From an uncultured Alphaproteobacteria bacterium (lineage in GTDB: Bacteria; Pseudomonadota; Alphaproteobacteria; Thalassobaculales; Thalassobaculaceae), in NCBI GenBank assembly GCA_902629125.1, contig CACOPQ010000004.1, positions 85,854 through 149,853 on the forward strand: a DNA stretch of 64,000 bases. Reading direction: 5' to 3'. A model generated the notes under the pieces. It searched no databases, was not told where the DNA came from, and worked only from the letters and a program-made list of their open reading frames with translations. Made by a program: the position numbers and the translations under genes. Position 1 is the stretch's first letter, and the number at the start of each line of letters is the position of its first letter. Shown here piece by piece: positions 37,319 through 45,881 of the stretch.

Positions 37319-37549
37319 TTATTTGTTTGGATCATCCAAATAGGGGGTTGCGAAGTTTGGTGGATAAGCATGAACATATGTGCCCTTTCCATCAAATGGA
37401 TAGTAAATTTGCTTTGGGATATATCGTTCAGCAGTCGTTCCCAACCTTTTAGCATGTTCTATAACAGCCGAGCGTTTCGCTGTGTGGTAACTTCTATAGT
37501 AATTAGGGTCCTCAATCCTCAGAGAAATGGTTACATTTAGGAATACGGT
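37319..37549 (-). pseudogene. C-terminal relic of an unidentified protein
   Basis: The minus-strand frame has no usable start and follows an in-frame TAA. It reads VTISLRIEDPNYYRSYHTAK, RSAVIEHAKRLGTTAERYIP and YYPFDGKGTYVHAYPPNFAT before TAA at 37319. Seventy-six open codons with this composition are unlikely to be chance. The family is not recognised. Either the 5' part has decayed or an alternative start is used. The rest of 37107-37659 shows no gene. Confidence 0.4.
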
Positions 37550-37659
37550 TTAGAAACCACTTTTAAGGTGCCATAACCCTGCAGAGAATACGCGATTAAA
37601 TAGAGTAACTAAGGCCGTAGTGCCACACTTGCAGAAGTAAAGGCATATCTTGACCGTAG

Positions 37660-38202
37660 CTATGAGTTACAGGAGGACGGTTTTCCCTTTGCCATGATTT
37701 TACGATAAAAAAAGGCAATCAAGCCTATGATTACTGCTCCAAATAACGTCGGTATAAAAATAAAAGACCAACTAGGTTCCGAAAAAAATATAATGATTGG
37801 ATTTGATGCTGCTGGTGGATGAGAAACTCTGAGGACTTGCATTCCAACCACAGTAAAACACAGCGCTATTGGTAATAGCCAGAAATTAGCACCAAAAGTC
37901 ATCAAAAAAGCCACCCCTATCAAAGATGCTAAAAAATGCCCTGCTATAAGATTTTTCGCTTGAGAAAACTCTGATTTTGGAACTGCAAATAATAAAAAAA
38001 TCGAGGCTCCAAAAGATCCAATAATCGATGGATAGCCGGAAGCAATTGAAATAACGTAGAGAACCATAATTGCAAAACCCGATATAATCCCACTTATGAC
38101 AATTCGTGTCAGCGATTTCATATTAGTGATCAACCGAAAATAGGCGCGGCTTTTGTTCAGATAGGCCTTGAATACGACTTTTTTTCTTTTAAAAGGCAGC
38201 AT
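37660..38202 (-). CDS. HPP family integral membrane protein
   Basis: Membrane protein of 180 residues with four to five helices and the name-giving motif SHPPAASNPI near residue 127, preceded by FGASIFLLFAVPKSEFSQAKN and followed by FIFIPTLFGAVIIGLIAFFY. Plant and bacterial HPP proteins have been linked to nitrite transport. The start codon lies 6 nt from a large palindrome, leaving no room for a ribosome-binding site, so the message may be leaderless or the true start may be the internal MKSLTRI. Confidence 0.85.
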   Translation of the reverse strand: MLPFKRKKVVFKAYLNKSRAYFRLITNMKSLTRIVISGIISGFAIMVLYVISIASGYPSIIGSFGASIFLLFAVPKSEFSQAKNLIAGHFLASLIGVAFLMTFGANFWLLPIALCFTVVGMQVLRVSHPPAASNPIIIFFSEPSWSFIFIPTLFGAVIIGLIAFFYRKIMAKGKPSSCNS

Positions 38203-38208
38203 TTTTAT

Positions 38209-38249
38209 GTATCGATAATGAGAATGAGAATCATTCTCATTATCGATAC
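38209..38249. promoter_or_regulatory. 41-bp perfect palindrome with Fur-box core
   Basis: Arms of 19 bp pair without mismatch around the spacer GAA. The core TGAGAAT-C-ATTCTCA matches the Fur 7-1-7 inverted repeat (TGATAAT-n-ATTATCA) in 6 of 7 positions on each side, and GATAATGAGAATGAGAATCA reads as overlapping GATAAT-like hexamers. It sits between divergent HPP and formate dehydrogenase genes, so one regulator could control both. Confidence 0.7.
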
Positions 38250-38285
38250 TTTATCTTAAAAGTAAACTCTAAACAGGAGGAAATG

Positions 38286-39482
38286 ATGAAGGTGCTATGT
38301 GTATTGTACGATGACCCAAAAAATGGAATGCCCAAAAGTTATCCACTAGCCAATCTTCCAAAAATTGAGGTATACCCGGATGGAATGACCCTACCATCAC
38401 CCAAAGGCCGGGACTTTTCGCCAGGTGAGTTGCTGGGGTGTGTGTCCGGTGAACTCGGTTTGCGGAAATTTTTAGAAGATGCCGGTCACACGCTAGTTGT
38501 CACGTCTGACAAAGATGGTACTGGTTGCCAAGCGGACAAGGAGATAGTAGATGCTGATGTAGTAATATCTCAGCCATTTTTCCCATATTACCTAACAAAA
38601 GAGCGCATGCAATCGGCACCTAACTTAAAGATGGCAATCACTGCTGGAATTGGGTCTGATCACGTAGATTTAGCTGCTGCCATAGAGCGGAAAATCGATG
38701 TCGTTGAGGTGACATACTGCAACTCGCGATCAGTCGCGGAGCACATCGTGATGATGATTCTGAGCCTTGTTCGCGATTATCACAACCAACATCAGATTGT
38801 AAACTCGGGTGGTTGGAATATTGCAGATGCCGTATCTAGATCATACGACGTTGAGGGCATGCATGTCGGAACTGTAGCTGCTGGTAGGATCGGTATCGAT
38901 GCGTTAAGAAAGATGAAGCCGTTTGATGTGCACTTGCATTATTTTGATAGACACCGGCTACCCGCTGCTGTTGAAGAAGAGTTAAACTTAACTTTCCACG
39001 AGACGGTTGAGTCGATGATCAAGATTTGTGACGTTGTCACAATAAACTGCCCGCTTCATCCGGAAACAGAGGATCTTTTCAATCACGAAATGATAGGAAA
39101 GATGAAGACTGGCGCCTACATAATCAATACAGCGAGAGGAAAAATTTGCAATAGGGAAGCAATTGCTGATGCTCTAAAAACTGGTAAACTTGCAGGATAT
39201 GCAGGTGATGTTTGGTTCCCTCAGCCTGCACCCAACGACCATGTTTGGCGAACTATGCCTAATCATGGCATGACACCACATACCTCCGGAACGAGCTTGT
39301 CTGCACAGGCAAGATACGCTGACGGTGTGCGAGAGATCCTTGAATGCTTTTTAGAGGATCGGGCGATCAGAGATGAGTATCTTATTGTGAAGGACGGGGC
39401 GCTTGCTGGGATGGGGGCACATTCTTACAGCGAGGGTAGTGCTACCTCTGGTTCAGAGGAGGCCGCCAACTACAAAAAGTGA
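38286..39482 (+). CDS. fdh: NAD-dependent formate dehydrogenase (metal-free type)
   Basis: D-2-hydroxyacid-dehydrogenase-fold enzyme of 398 residues oxidising formate to CO2 with NAD. Marks are the start KVLCVLYDDPKNGMP, TAGIGSDHVDLAAA, the Rossmann segment GTVAAGRIGIDAL, HYFDRHRLP, whose Asp favours NAD over NADP, GDVWFPQPAPNDHVWR with the catalytic Gln, and PHTSGTSLSAQARYADG with the catalytic His. The second of two adjacent ATGs is chosen because AGGAGG ends 5 nt before it (2 nt before the first). It needs no Mo, W or Fe-S. The Fur-like palindrome lies 36 nt upstream. Confidence 0.95.
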   Translation: MKVLCVLYDDPKNGMPKSYPLANLPKIEVYPDGMTLPSPKGRDFSPGELLGCVSGELGLRKFLEDAGHTLVVTSDKDGTGCQADKEIVDADVVISQPFFPYYLTKERMQSAPNLKMAITAGIGSDHVDLAAAIERKIDVVEVTYCNSRSVAEHIVMMILSLVRDYHNQHQIVNSGGWNIADAVSRSYDVEGMHVGTVAAGRIGIDALRKMKPFDVHLHYFDRHRLPAAVEEELNLTFHETVESMIKICDVVTINCPLHPETEDLFNHEMIGKMKTGAYIINTARGKICNREAIADALKTGKLAGYAGDVWFPQPAPNDHVWRTMPNHGMTPHTSGTSLSAQARYADGVREILECFLEDRAIRDEYLIVKDGALAGMGAHSYSEGSATSGSEEAANYKK

Positions 39483-39492
39483 CATCCAACAA

Positions 39493-39538
39493 AATGCTCC
39501 GATGTATCTTTGGCAGTTCCATGAACCATCGGAGCATT
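39493..39538 (+). terminator. Hairpin after formate dehydrogenase
   Basis: Perfect 12-bp inverted repeat AATGCTCCGATG / CATCGGAGCATT around a 22-nt loop, 10 nt past the stop and followed by AAAATAGATTTTTAAG. It is the likely transcription end of the formate dehydrogenase gene. Confidence 0.6.
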
Positions 39539-39632
39539 AAAATAGATTTTTAAGCTCAAATACTTTTTAGCGTTTGAACTCAAATCAATGAATTTTGGTT
39601 TGATAAATTTTATTTCTTTCGGTGAGCCATTA

Positions 39633-40406
39633 ATGTCAGAAGCTTTTTGCAAGGTCATTTCGTGCATTAAAAATAAAGACTTCGAAACAGCCCTAAACAT
39701 TCTAAAAAATATCGAGAAAACATCATCACTTAGTTGGCACCAGGCTTATCTTATCGGATTTTGTTTAAAGCAACTGGGTGATATTCCAGATTCGATCATT
39801 TATTATAAAAAGTCATTGTCCATACTACCCAACCATCCTCTTACCCTTAATGCAATGGGTATTTCATACCAAAACATGGGTAACCTTAGCCAAGCGCGGC
39901 ACCATTTCGAAGAATCAATAAAACTCCTGAAAGTCCCGTATTTCCCGAAGTGGTCTAGCTATAGCCTAATGTGTCGAACTTTGCTAAGCGAAGGGCTCAA
40001 TAGCCTGGGGACAGTTTTGCATCTACTTTCAGAGAAACAAACAGACAAGCCGGAGTTGAAACAAGACGCGCTCCGTTCCTATCTTGAAGCTGTACGAATT
40101 GAAGGTGAAGTTCTAGCATTTAAGGCAAAGAAGCAAACACGGGTGAGAAGTAAGTCGTCCAGTGTGGACGAGCTAAAGTACATCAGTGCTATTGAAAAAG
40201 AATTTATCTACAACTCCCCAACTTTGATAATTTTTCAGGTGAACGTCGCCGCGCAACTACACAGAAATGGACATGAGCAATTTGCTAAGGATTATATAGT
40301 TCGGGTTAAAGAACAAATAGATGAGTTTCACCCCCATTGGCATTTAGTTATAGAACTGACAAGAAACATGACTCTTTTAAGTCATAGCCATAGCTGGTAT
40401 CATTAA
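39633..40406 (+). CDS. TPR-repeat protein
   Basis: The protein of about 257 residues has TPR units near residues 10-95 (the repeats contain LGDIPDSIIYYKKSLSILPN and MGNLSQARHHFEESIKLL). The C-terminal half is helical and unassigned, ending in His-rich LLSHSHSWYH. GGTGAG 6 nt before ATG 39633 supports this start; the frame is open to an ATG 45 nt earlier. It lies alone after the formate dehydrogenase terminator and is a likely scaffold or adaptor. Confidence 0.72.
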   Translation: MSEAFCKVISCIKNKDFETALNILKNIEKTSSLSWHQAYLIGFCLKQLGDIPDSIIYYKKSLSILPNHPLTLNAMGISYQNMGNLSQARHHFEESIKLLKVPYFPKWSSYSLMCRTLLSEGLNSLGTVLHLLSEKQTDKPELKQDALRSYLEAVRIEGEVLAFKAKKQTRVRSKSSSVDELKYISAIEKEFIYNSPTLIIFQVNVAAQLHRNGHEQFAKDYIVRVKEQIDEFHPHWHLVIELTRNMTLLSHSHSWYH

Positions 40407-40514
40407 AAGTGACCGCGTTAGAAAAATCTGTGAAAAAATGTTACGCATGGCCCCTACTCTTCTTGAAACCCCTTCAAAATAAGGCCATTTTCAATATATC
40501 ACGCTCAAATATCA

Positions 40515-40715
40515 CTAATTCTCTCCTGCTGCATTTATCTCACGATTCATAAGTCGTTCTATGATATCTTTTTTAATATGGGACGGTGACTTAGAGCAGT
40601 TGCACAATTTAGTGTCGGCGATTAATTCTTCGCTACTGCTTGAATCAGTAAGCTTAATCTGCATCTCATACCGATGCTTGTCATTGTATTTTTTGGAACT
40701 CTTCGCAAAGTTCAA
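40515..40715 (-). CDS. Small hypothetical protein
   Basis: A minus-strand frame of up to 66 residues (TTG at 40715; internal ATG gives 49) reads MQIKLTDSSSSEELIADTKL, CNCSKSPSHIKKDIIERLMN and ends in NAAGEN. The charge pattern looks protein-like, with a CxC pair, but there is no clear ribosome-binding site and no known family. The rest of 40407-41027 holds nothing I can identify. Confidence 0.35.
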   Translation of the reverse strand: MNFAKSSKKYNDKHRYEMQIKLTDSSSSEELIADTKLCNCSKSPSHIKKDIIERLMNREINAAGEN

Positions 40716-41027
40716 AACTTTGGGTAGTGAACCATATATGAGGATGACGTTCTAGGTGCGGCGTTGCTTCAGTCCAGATCAGCAAAGAACTTAAGCACGT
40801 CAAACTTCTCAATAAGCCGATAGCATCGTCGTTAGATCAATGCTCACTATTGAATGCTCATCACGTGGCCTAAGCGGCGCATCTAATGTTCGGCTAACCG
40901 CGTTGACTTAAAAATCCTTAAAACCATATAACGTTTCGGTAAATGGTTCCGATTTTTCGGTTGAAAAATTGGTCGGCACCACATGCATGGTTCGGTATCA
41001 AAATTGTTAAGGGGGAGGAAAATCATC

Positions 41028-41210
41028 GTTGCAGAGGCTTACCGAAAAGCGTTAGTGGAATTTATTGTTCAGGATGAATTTATATAGAACTATGCATCAA
41101 GGTTTTTAGATTCTTTTTCTAAGTTTGCTGGACGTTTTAATGTTGTAATCTCCACGCGTCACGTAGACGGGGCCTTAACTTTTATTTCCACATTGTCGAA
41201 GGGTTATTAA
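41028..41210 (+). pseudogene. Dead DUF1330 paralogue
   Basis: A good ribosome-binding site (GGGGGAGG) precedes GTT where the live paralogue at 36360 has ATG. The frame then reads AEAYRKALVEFIVQDEFI, TAG in place of the Gln codon, and NYASRFLDSFSKFAGRFNVV, matching AKAYIIALVKFTDKDSFLQNYAS position by position. Similarity fades after about 45 codons, and the frame stops at 41208. Start loss and nonsense mutation are both clear. Confidence 0.8.
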
Positions 41211-41457
41211 TTATCTTAAAATGGCCATTGATTTACAGAATAACTTTTTAATCCAAAGCGTCTAATACAGAACGAACAATCAAAATGTCTTTTAATGGAG
41301 GAATTTTCAATACGCTACAATCCTCGATTAAATACCAAAAAAACCGCGCGCCCACGTAATAGAAGATGCATTAGGGGATAATTAGCTCATCGACAAAAAA
41401 AGCTTGTTAACTTAATATTAATGCGATCACTTTGGTCGCAGTTACAGGAAACTATCT

Positions 41458-41622
41458 ATGAAAAAACCTACCGATGAATGGTTTAAATACTGGCACTCTG
41501 ATTCAAATACCTTTAATGGCTTGAAAAACGATGCTGAACCCATTCTAAACGCCAATGATTTCCGCGAGGAAAATATTCGCCGACGATGGTTTTTGAGGTG
41601 GCTTCAAAATGATAAAACATAA
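41458..41622 (+). CDS. 54-residue hypothetical protein
   Basis: Encodes MKKPTDEWFKYWHSDSNTFN, a middle LKNDAEPILNANDFREENIR and the basic/aromatic end RRRWFLRWLQNDKT. AGGA lies 8 nt before the ATG. Composition is that of a small soluble cytoplasmic protein with an amphipathic basic C-terminal helix. No family is recognised. The 41623-41889 stretch after it has no gene. Confidence 0.5.
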   Translation: MKKPTDEWFKYWHSDSNTFNGLKNDAEPILNANDFREENIRRRWFLRWLQNDKT

Positions 41623-41889
41623 CCCACATGGTTTGGATCCGCTCTTGTTAGTTGCAATATAAACGTTAAGCGGATAAGCGTAATAGATACTGATGCTAAT
41701 TATCTTTTAATTTCAATAATATCTTCTGTCTGACTTTTAAATAAATGCTTGGTGCTTTTTAATGATCTTATTGCTACCGGGATTCTAGGCTCTATACAGC
41801 ATATTACATTTGTCAATCTCAATAGGCTAAACTGTTTAAGCATGCGATCGTTTGAACTAGAAAACACTTGGGAGGTTTAACATTCTCAC

Positions 41890-42477
41890 ATGAATGCGGA
41901 CGGGACAACCAATGCCAAGACGAACCCGATAATCTTGAAAGGGCCGGATTTTGGCCCCTACATGTTTCTGGCGGATGAAAAACTTCGTCTTATCTCTATA
42001 TTTGACGATCTTTTTTACGATCGATCCGACCTGGATATTTTATCACCAGCAATGCGTAATCACGCTGTATCTAAATTAATTTCCTTGGGCTTTAAGCAAA
42101 TATCCGGCACAGTTTTGGCGCATAATATTTCCAACGAGCGTTGCTTAATGCCAAAATTTCATGCACTAGGCTCCTCGCCTTTTGATATCACGCTTTATAC
42201 TCCCAGGAACGATCAGGACTTCTATATCCTTACGCCAACGCAAACCGCTTGTCAGATTATAGATAATTACTCTTATCAATTAGCAGTCGAAAAAATAGAA
42301 GCACTTATAAAAAGGCAACCGATTAATATTCATAAGATTTTCGATTATCTCGAGCAAAAGAAGAACACCACTCACAAAGTATTTGCTTCAGCGATGAGCG
42401 ATTTATTAGATGTTCAACGTAAAGCTGTAAAATCAGATCCTTTGAAGGGCCGCAGGGCTTTGGGTCACCTTTTGTAA
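41890..42477 (+). CDS. Hypothetical soluble protein
   Basis: A 195-residue protein not assigned to a family. It is predicted to be mixed alpha/beta, has no signal or membrane segment, and ends with a helical C-terminal third (LAVEKIEALIKRQPINIHKI) and a basic tail (KSDPLKGRRALGHLL). Its centre has the aromatic phrase SPFDITLYTPRNDQDFYILT. An upstream GGGAGG about 10 nt before the start supports translation. It is a single-gene unit. Confidence 0.7.
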   Translation: MNADGTTNAKTNPIILKGPDFGPYMFLADEKLRLISIFDDLFYDRSDLDILSPAMRNHAVSKLISLGFKQISGTVLAHNISNERCLMPKFHALGSSPFDITLYTPRNDQDFYILTPTQTACQIIDNYSYQLAVEKIEALIKRQPINIHKIFDYLEQKKNTTHKVFASAMSDLLDVQRKAVKSDPLKGRRALGHLL

Positions 42478-42614
42478 AATATCAACCTAACCCATACGTC
42501 TGAGAATTTATGTTTTTTATGCTTTTATTTTATGAAAGGAGGCATTAGGCGGACTCTACCTCTAAAAACTCCGTCTAAAACCCCGGACTGAATATTTTAA
42601 TTTATGTTTGTTGA

Positions 42615-42691
42615 TGGTCGTGGTGGACGGATACGAACCGCCGATCCTCCGCTCCCAAAGCAAATGCGCTACCTTACTGTGCTGCAGCCCG
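42615..42691 (-). pseudogene. Degenerate tRNA-Pro copy
   Basis: Full-length match to tRNA-Pro(TGG) at 37030-37106. Anticodon loop TTTGGGA and the CCA end survive, but the acceptor stem (5' CGGGCTG against CACCACG) has two mismatches, the T loop reads TTCGTAT instead of TTCGAAT, and the D arm is altered. It lies 132 bp before the FAD oxidoreductase gene. Confidence 0.85.
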
Positions 42692-42823
42692 ACAAGGGGG
42701 AAGGACAATCGCAAAACTCAAGCAAAAGCAAATTTCACTAAAAAAGTTGGTCGAGTTTATTTTTCATTAAAACTATGAAATGTTTGTGAAGCAAATTGAA
42801 TAATTTAGCCAGGGGTAGTTCAA

Positions 42824-43990
42824 ATGAATTCTTATGATGTAGCCGTAATCGGTGGCGGTATAGTGGGGATGACCGCTGCATTCTTTCTTTCCAAAAATGG
42901 GAAAAAGGTTGCTGTTATAGAAAAAAATAAAATCGCTACCGGTACCACAGCCAATAGTTTCGCATGGATAAATGCTAGTTCAAAAGCAGCCAAAGGCGAA
43001 TATATGCATTTAAATGCCAGAGGACTTAGTGGCTACACTCAACTTGCTCAAACCTTTGGGGAGAGTCCTCTTGGCTTAAACCCATGCGGGCAAATCTGGA
43101 TAGCCCCAAAAAATGATGAGGTACGCTATGATGAATTAAAAAAAAGGTTTTTGCTGCTACAGCAAGAAGACTATCCTGTTACATGGGTGAAAAGTAAGGA
43201 TTTGCGAATACTTGAACCATCCATAAATTATATGGGTGAGTACGAGGGCTTATTGAGTTTTAGCGAGATGTGCCTAGATGCCCCACGGTTTGTTCATTTT
43301 CTTTCTCAACAGTTAGAAGATGCCGGGTCGTCAGTAATAGAAAATAATGAGGTTCTATCACTTGCATCCGATGACTTCGGTAATGTCACGGGTTTATCAA
43401 CCGCAAATGGTGAGATTAAAGCGACGCAGATCTTATTAGCTGGTGGACCTAACACGCCAGAGCTATTAGCGAGTCTGACTGGATTTGCTGGCTTCGCCAA
43501 TCGGTTTCCTGTAAGGAAATCACCCGGTATACTTATAACCACGCCCCCATTGGGAACAAAACGTTTAACACGGCGGGTTATTTACTGGGAGCAAAGTCCA
43601 GATCTCCATGCTCTCCCGCATTTTTCTGGAGGCTGGCGAATAGGGTCGGATGATATGGATGGGGTAATAGCGGAAGAGGACACACCGATCACGCGAAAAT
43701 TTGCAGCGAATTGTCTTTTGAAACGAGCACGCGAGTTCTTAATTGGCATTCCTGAAAACTTAACTGTCGAAGACTGCAAGATTACTGTTGGAATAAGACC
43801 AGTCCCCGATGATGGACAAAGTATTGCAGATATTTTTCCAGGGACTGAGAATTTTTTTCTTCTGGTAACCCACAGCGGTGTAACACTTGCTCCTGCTCTT
43901 GGGGAATTGATGGCAGAGTTCATTTGCACAGGAAAAAGACCAAATGAGTTGGAGACATTTTCTCTCACACGTTTTCCCGGCTTTTCCTGA
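42824..43990 (+). CDS. FAD-dependent amino-acid oxidoreductase (DadA/DAAO family)
   Basis: Flavoenzyme of 388 residues with the N-terminal FAD-binding fold AVIGGGIVGMTAAFFLSKNG and EKNKIATGTTANSFAW, typical of D-amino-acid dehydrogenases and glycine/sarcosine oxidases. The C-terminal FAD contact is THSGVTLAPALGELMAE with the preceding GIRPVPDDGQSI. It should oxidise the C-N bond of a small amine or D-amino acid, passing electrons to O2 or quinone. The gene is bracketed by two dead tRNA-Pro copies in the same orientation. Confidence 0.88.
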   Translation: MNSYDVAVIGGGIVGMTAAFFLSKNGKKVAVIEKNKIATGTTANSFAWINASSKAAKGEYMHLNARGLSGYTQLAQTFGESPLGLNPCGQIWIAPKNDEVRYDELKKRFLLLQQEDYPVTWVKSKDLRILEPSINYMGEYEGLLSFSEMCLDAPRFVHFLSQQLEDAGSSVIENNEVLSLASDDFGNVTGLSTANGEIKATQILLAGGPNTPELLASLTGFAGFANRFPVRKSPGILITTPPLGTKRLTRRVIYWEQSPDLHALPHFSGGWRIGSDDMDGVIAEEDTPITRKFAANCLLKRAREFLIGIPENLTVEDCKITVGIRPVPDDGQSIADIFPGTENFFLLVTHSGVTLAPALGELMAEFICTGKRPNELETFSLTRFPGFS

Positions 43991-44031
43991 TCTATATCTT
44001 ACACGCCACATGTTCTGACTGCAGCTCATTT

Positions 44032-44107
44032 TGGTCGGGGTGGACGGATTTGAACCGCTAACCCCCTGCTCCCAAAGCAGATGCATTACCAGACTGCGCT
44101 ACGCCCG
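44032..44107 (-). pseudogene. Degenerate tRNA-Pro copy
   Basis: A second tRNA-Pro(TGG) relic. Anticodon loop, most of the T arm and CCA are kept. One base is missing from the 5' acceptor strand (CGGGCGT against CACCCCG), leaving three unpaired positions, and the T loop reads TTCAAAT. With the copy at 42615 it flanks the oxidoreductase gene. Confidence 0.85.
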
Positions 44108-44309
44108 ACAGAGCGTAAAGTAGAGCACAACCGCCAAGAAAATCTCATGAATTAGGTGCAAAAATTACACGAGATGACTTTAACTCATTATTTCCAAAAA
44201 AAATTTTGACAAATCACATCAAGATATATTAGTTCACTCCGCTAAAAGATATCCTCAGTTTTATCAGTACTTTTTTTGCCTTGAACAAACAACAATAAGG
44301 TTAATAGAA

Positions 44310-45215
44310 ATGCTCAAGAATGCATTAAAACTTTTTCATACTTTTGGAACAATTAGCTTGTTATTCTTTCTCTCAGTCTGGGCTGCAAGCTCGGTTCCTC
44401 TATCAACAGTAAAAGCCAGTGATGCTTTTGTTTTCACCGCTATCCCTGATGAAGACGAAAGCCGATTACGTCAACGATTTAATAAAATCGCTACTTATTT
44501 GGAAAATAAATTAGGTGTGGCGGTGACATATATTCCCGTCAAGTCTTATGCTGCTGCCGTTGCTGCGTTTAGAAATGATCAAGTTCAGTTAGCATGGTTT
44601 GGCGGACTGTCGGGCGTTCGTGCCAGAATCCTAGTACCTAATTCTGAAGCCATCGCGCAAGGGCTTGAAGATCAGGCTTTTTTTAACTATTTTATTGCTC
44701 ATTCCAGCACTGGATTGAAGAGGTCAACTGAGTTTCCGAAAAACATAGCAGGAACGATTTTTACCTTTGGTTCTAAGGGGTCGACATCAGGGCGACTCAT
44801 CCCTGAATTCCATATTCGCAAACATCTTAAAAAGGCCCCTAATGATGTATTCCAAAAGGTAGGCTTTAGTGGCAATCACACGCGCACTATTCAATTAGTT
44901 CAATCCGGTGCTTATCAAGTTGGTGCGGTTAATTCTAAAGTCTGGGAAAATGAAATGAAGGCAGGAAAAATCGATTCCTCAAAAGTTTCTATAATTTGGA
45001 AAACACCACCATATCCTAATTATCAGTGGAGCATTCGCGGCGATGTAGATGTACGCTGGGGCGCCGGATTCAAAAATCGCGTTAAGGAGGTTCTTCTGAA
45101 TATTAAAGATCCTGACTTGCTTGCCTCGTTTCCAAGAACAAGCTTCGTTCCAGCATCCAATTCTGATTATCAACCGATTCTTGATGTGGCAAAAGCGATT
45201 AAGTTAATCGATTAA
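44310..45215 (+). CDS. Periplasmic binding protein of a putative selenate-type ABC importer
   Basis: PhnD-like binding protein of 301 residues. The signal peptide covers about residues 1-37 (core TISLLFFLSVWAASS). The mature part starts FTAIPDEDESRLRQRF and has LGVAVTYIPVKSYAAAVAAF, QLAWFGGLSGVRAR, the AQGLEDQAFFNYFIAHSSTG stretch and FTFGSKGSTSGRLIPEF, the pattern of the TIGR04553-type family found beside selenium genes. It heads a run of four genes: 13 nt to the ATPase, then the permease, then the SelD fusion. The ligand (selenate, selenite or another anion) is inferred from family and context only. Confidence 0.88.
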   Translation: MLKNALKLFHTFGTISLLFFLSVWAASSVPLSTVKASDAFVFTAIPDEDESRLRQRFNKIATYLENKLGVAVTYIPVKSYAAAVAAFRNDQVQLAWFGGLSGVRARILVPNSEAIAQGLEDQAFFNYFIAHSSTGLKRSTEFPKNIAGTIFTFGSKGSTSGRLIPEFHIRKHLKKAPNDVFQKVGFSGNHTRTIQLVQSGAYQVGAVNSKVWENEMKAGKIDSSKVSIIWKTPPYPNYQWSIRGDVDVRWGAGFKNRVKEVLLNIKDPDLLASFPRTSFVPASNSDYQPILDVAKAIKLID

Positions 45216-45228
45216 TCAAAAATAACTA

Positions 45229-45879
45229 ATGTTTCAATTAACAAACGCAAACCTCGGCTACAAACAAAGCTCGGTTCTTCACAATATTTCTTTGGAAATT
45301 AATGAGGGTGAGCGCGTAGCATTAGTTGGGGAAAGCGGTGCGGGTAAATCGACTTTATTATCAGCACTGCAATCCCAATTGCAAAATGAGGTAACACTTA
45401 TTCCGCAAGATTTAGGGCTAGTAAATAATTTAAGTGTTTTCCATAACATTTATATAGGTCGCTTAAACACCTATTCATCGGTTTATAATCTTCTGAATTT
45501 AGCATGGCCGCAAAAGCGTGAGGTTCAAAAAATCAAACCATTGGTTGAGCGATTAAGTTTGGTTGACAAATTATTTACGCCAACTGGTGAGCTTTCTGGA
45601 GGGCAACAGCAACGCACCGCAATTTGCCGTGCCCTCTTCCAAGGAGGTTCTGCCGTTATCGGCGATGAACCAGTATCAGCTGTTGACAACCATATGGCTG
45701 ATATAATTATGAAAACTTTAATCGCTAGATTTACTACAGTTGTTCTAGCTCTTCATGATGTTGATTTAGCGATTAAATTTTCAACTAGAATTATTGGCAT
45801 CAAGGACGGCGCAATCTGCTTTGATCAGTCGACAGTTGATCTAACCCGCCAAGATCTTGATTTTCTATATCAGCGTTAA
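45229..45879 (+). CDS. ABC transporter ATPase of the putative selenium importer
   Basis: PhnC-like ATPase of 216 residues with Walker A GESGAGKST, signature LSGGQQQR, Walker B AVIGDEPVSAVD (Gly-Asp-Glu-Pro) and the switch His in LALHDVDLAI. It is slightly shorter than typical 230-260-residue PhnC proteins. It should power the permease encoded 2 nt downstream and act with the binding protein encoded 13 nt upstream. Confidence 0.92.
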   Translation: MFQLTNANLGYKQSSVLHNISLEINEGERVALVGESGAGKSTLLSALQSQLQNEVTLIPQDLGLVNNLSVFHNIYIGRLNTYSSVYNLLNLAWPQKREVQKIKPLVERLSLVDKLFTPTGELSGGQQQRTAICRALFQGGSAVIGDEPVSAVDNHMADIIMKTLIARFTTVVLALHDVDLAIKFSTRIIGIKDGAICFDQSTVDLTRQDLDFLYQR

Positions 45880-45881
45880 AG

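Noticed and set aside
43760..44086. 108-codon minus-strand frame across the oxidoreductase end and tRNA-Pro relic
   Set aside because: It is a shadow of the oxidoreductase gene and the tRNA relic and has no homology-like features.
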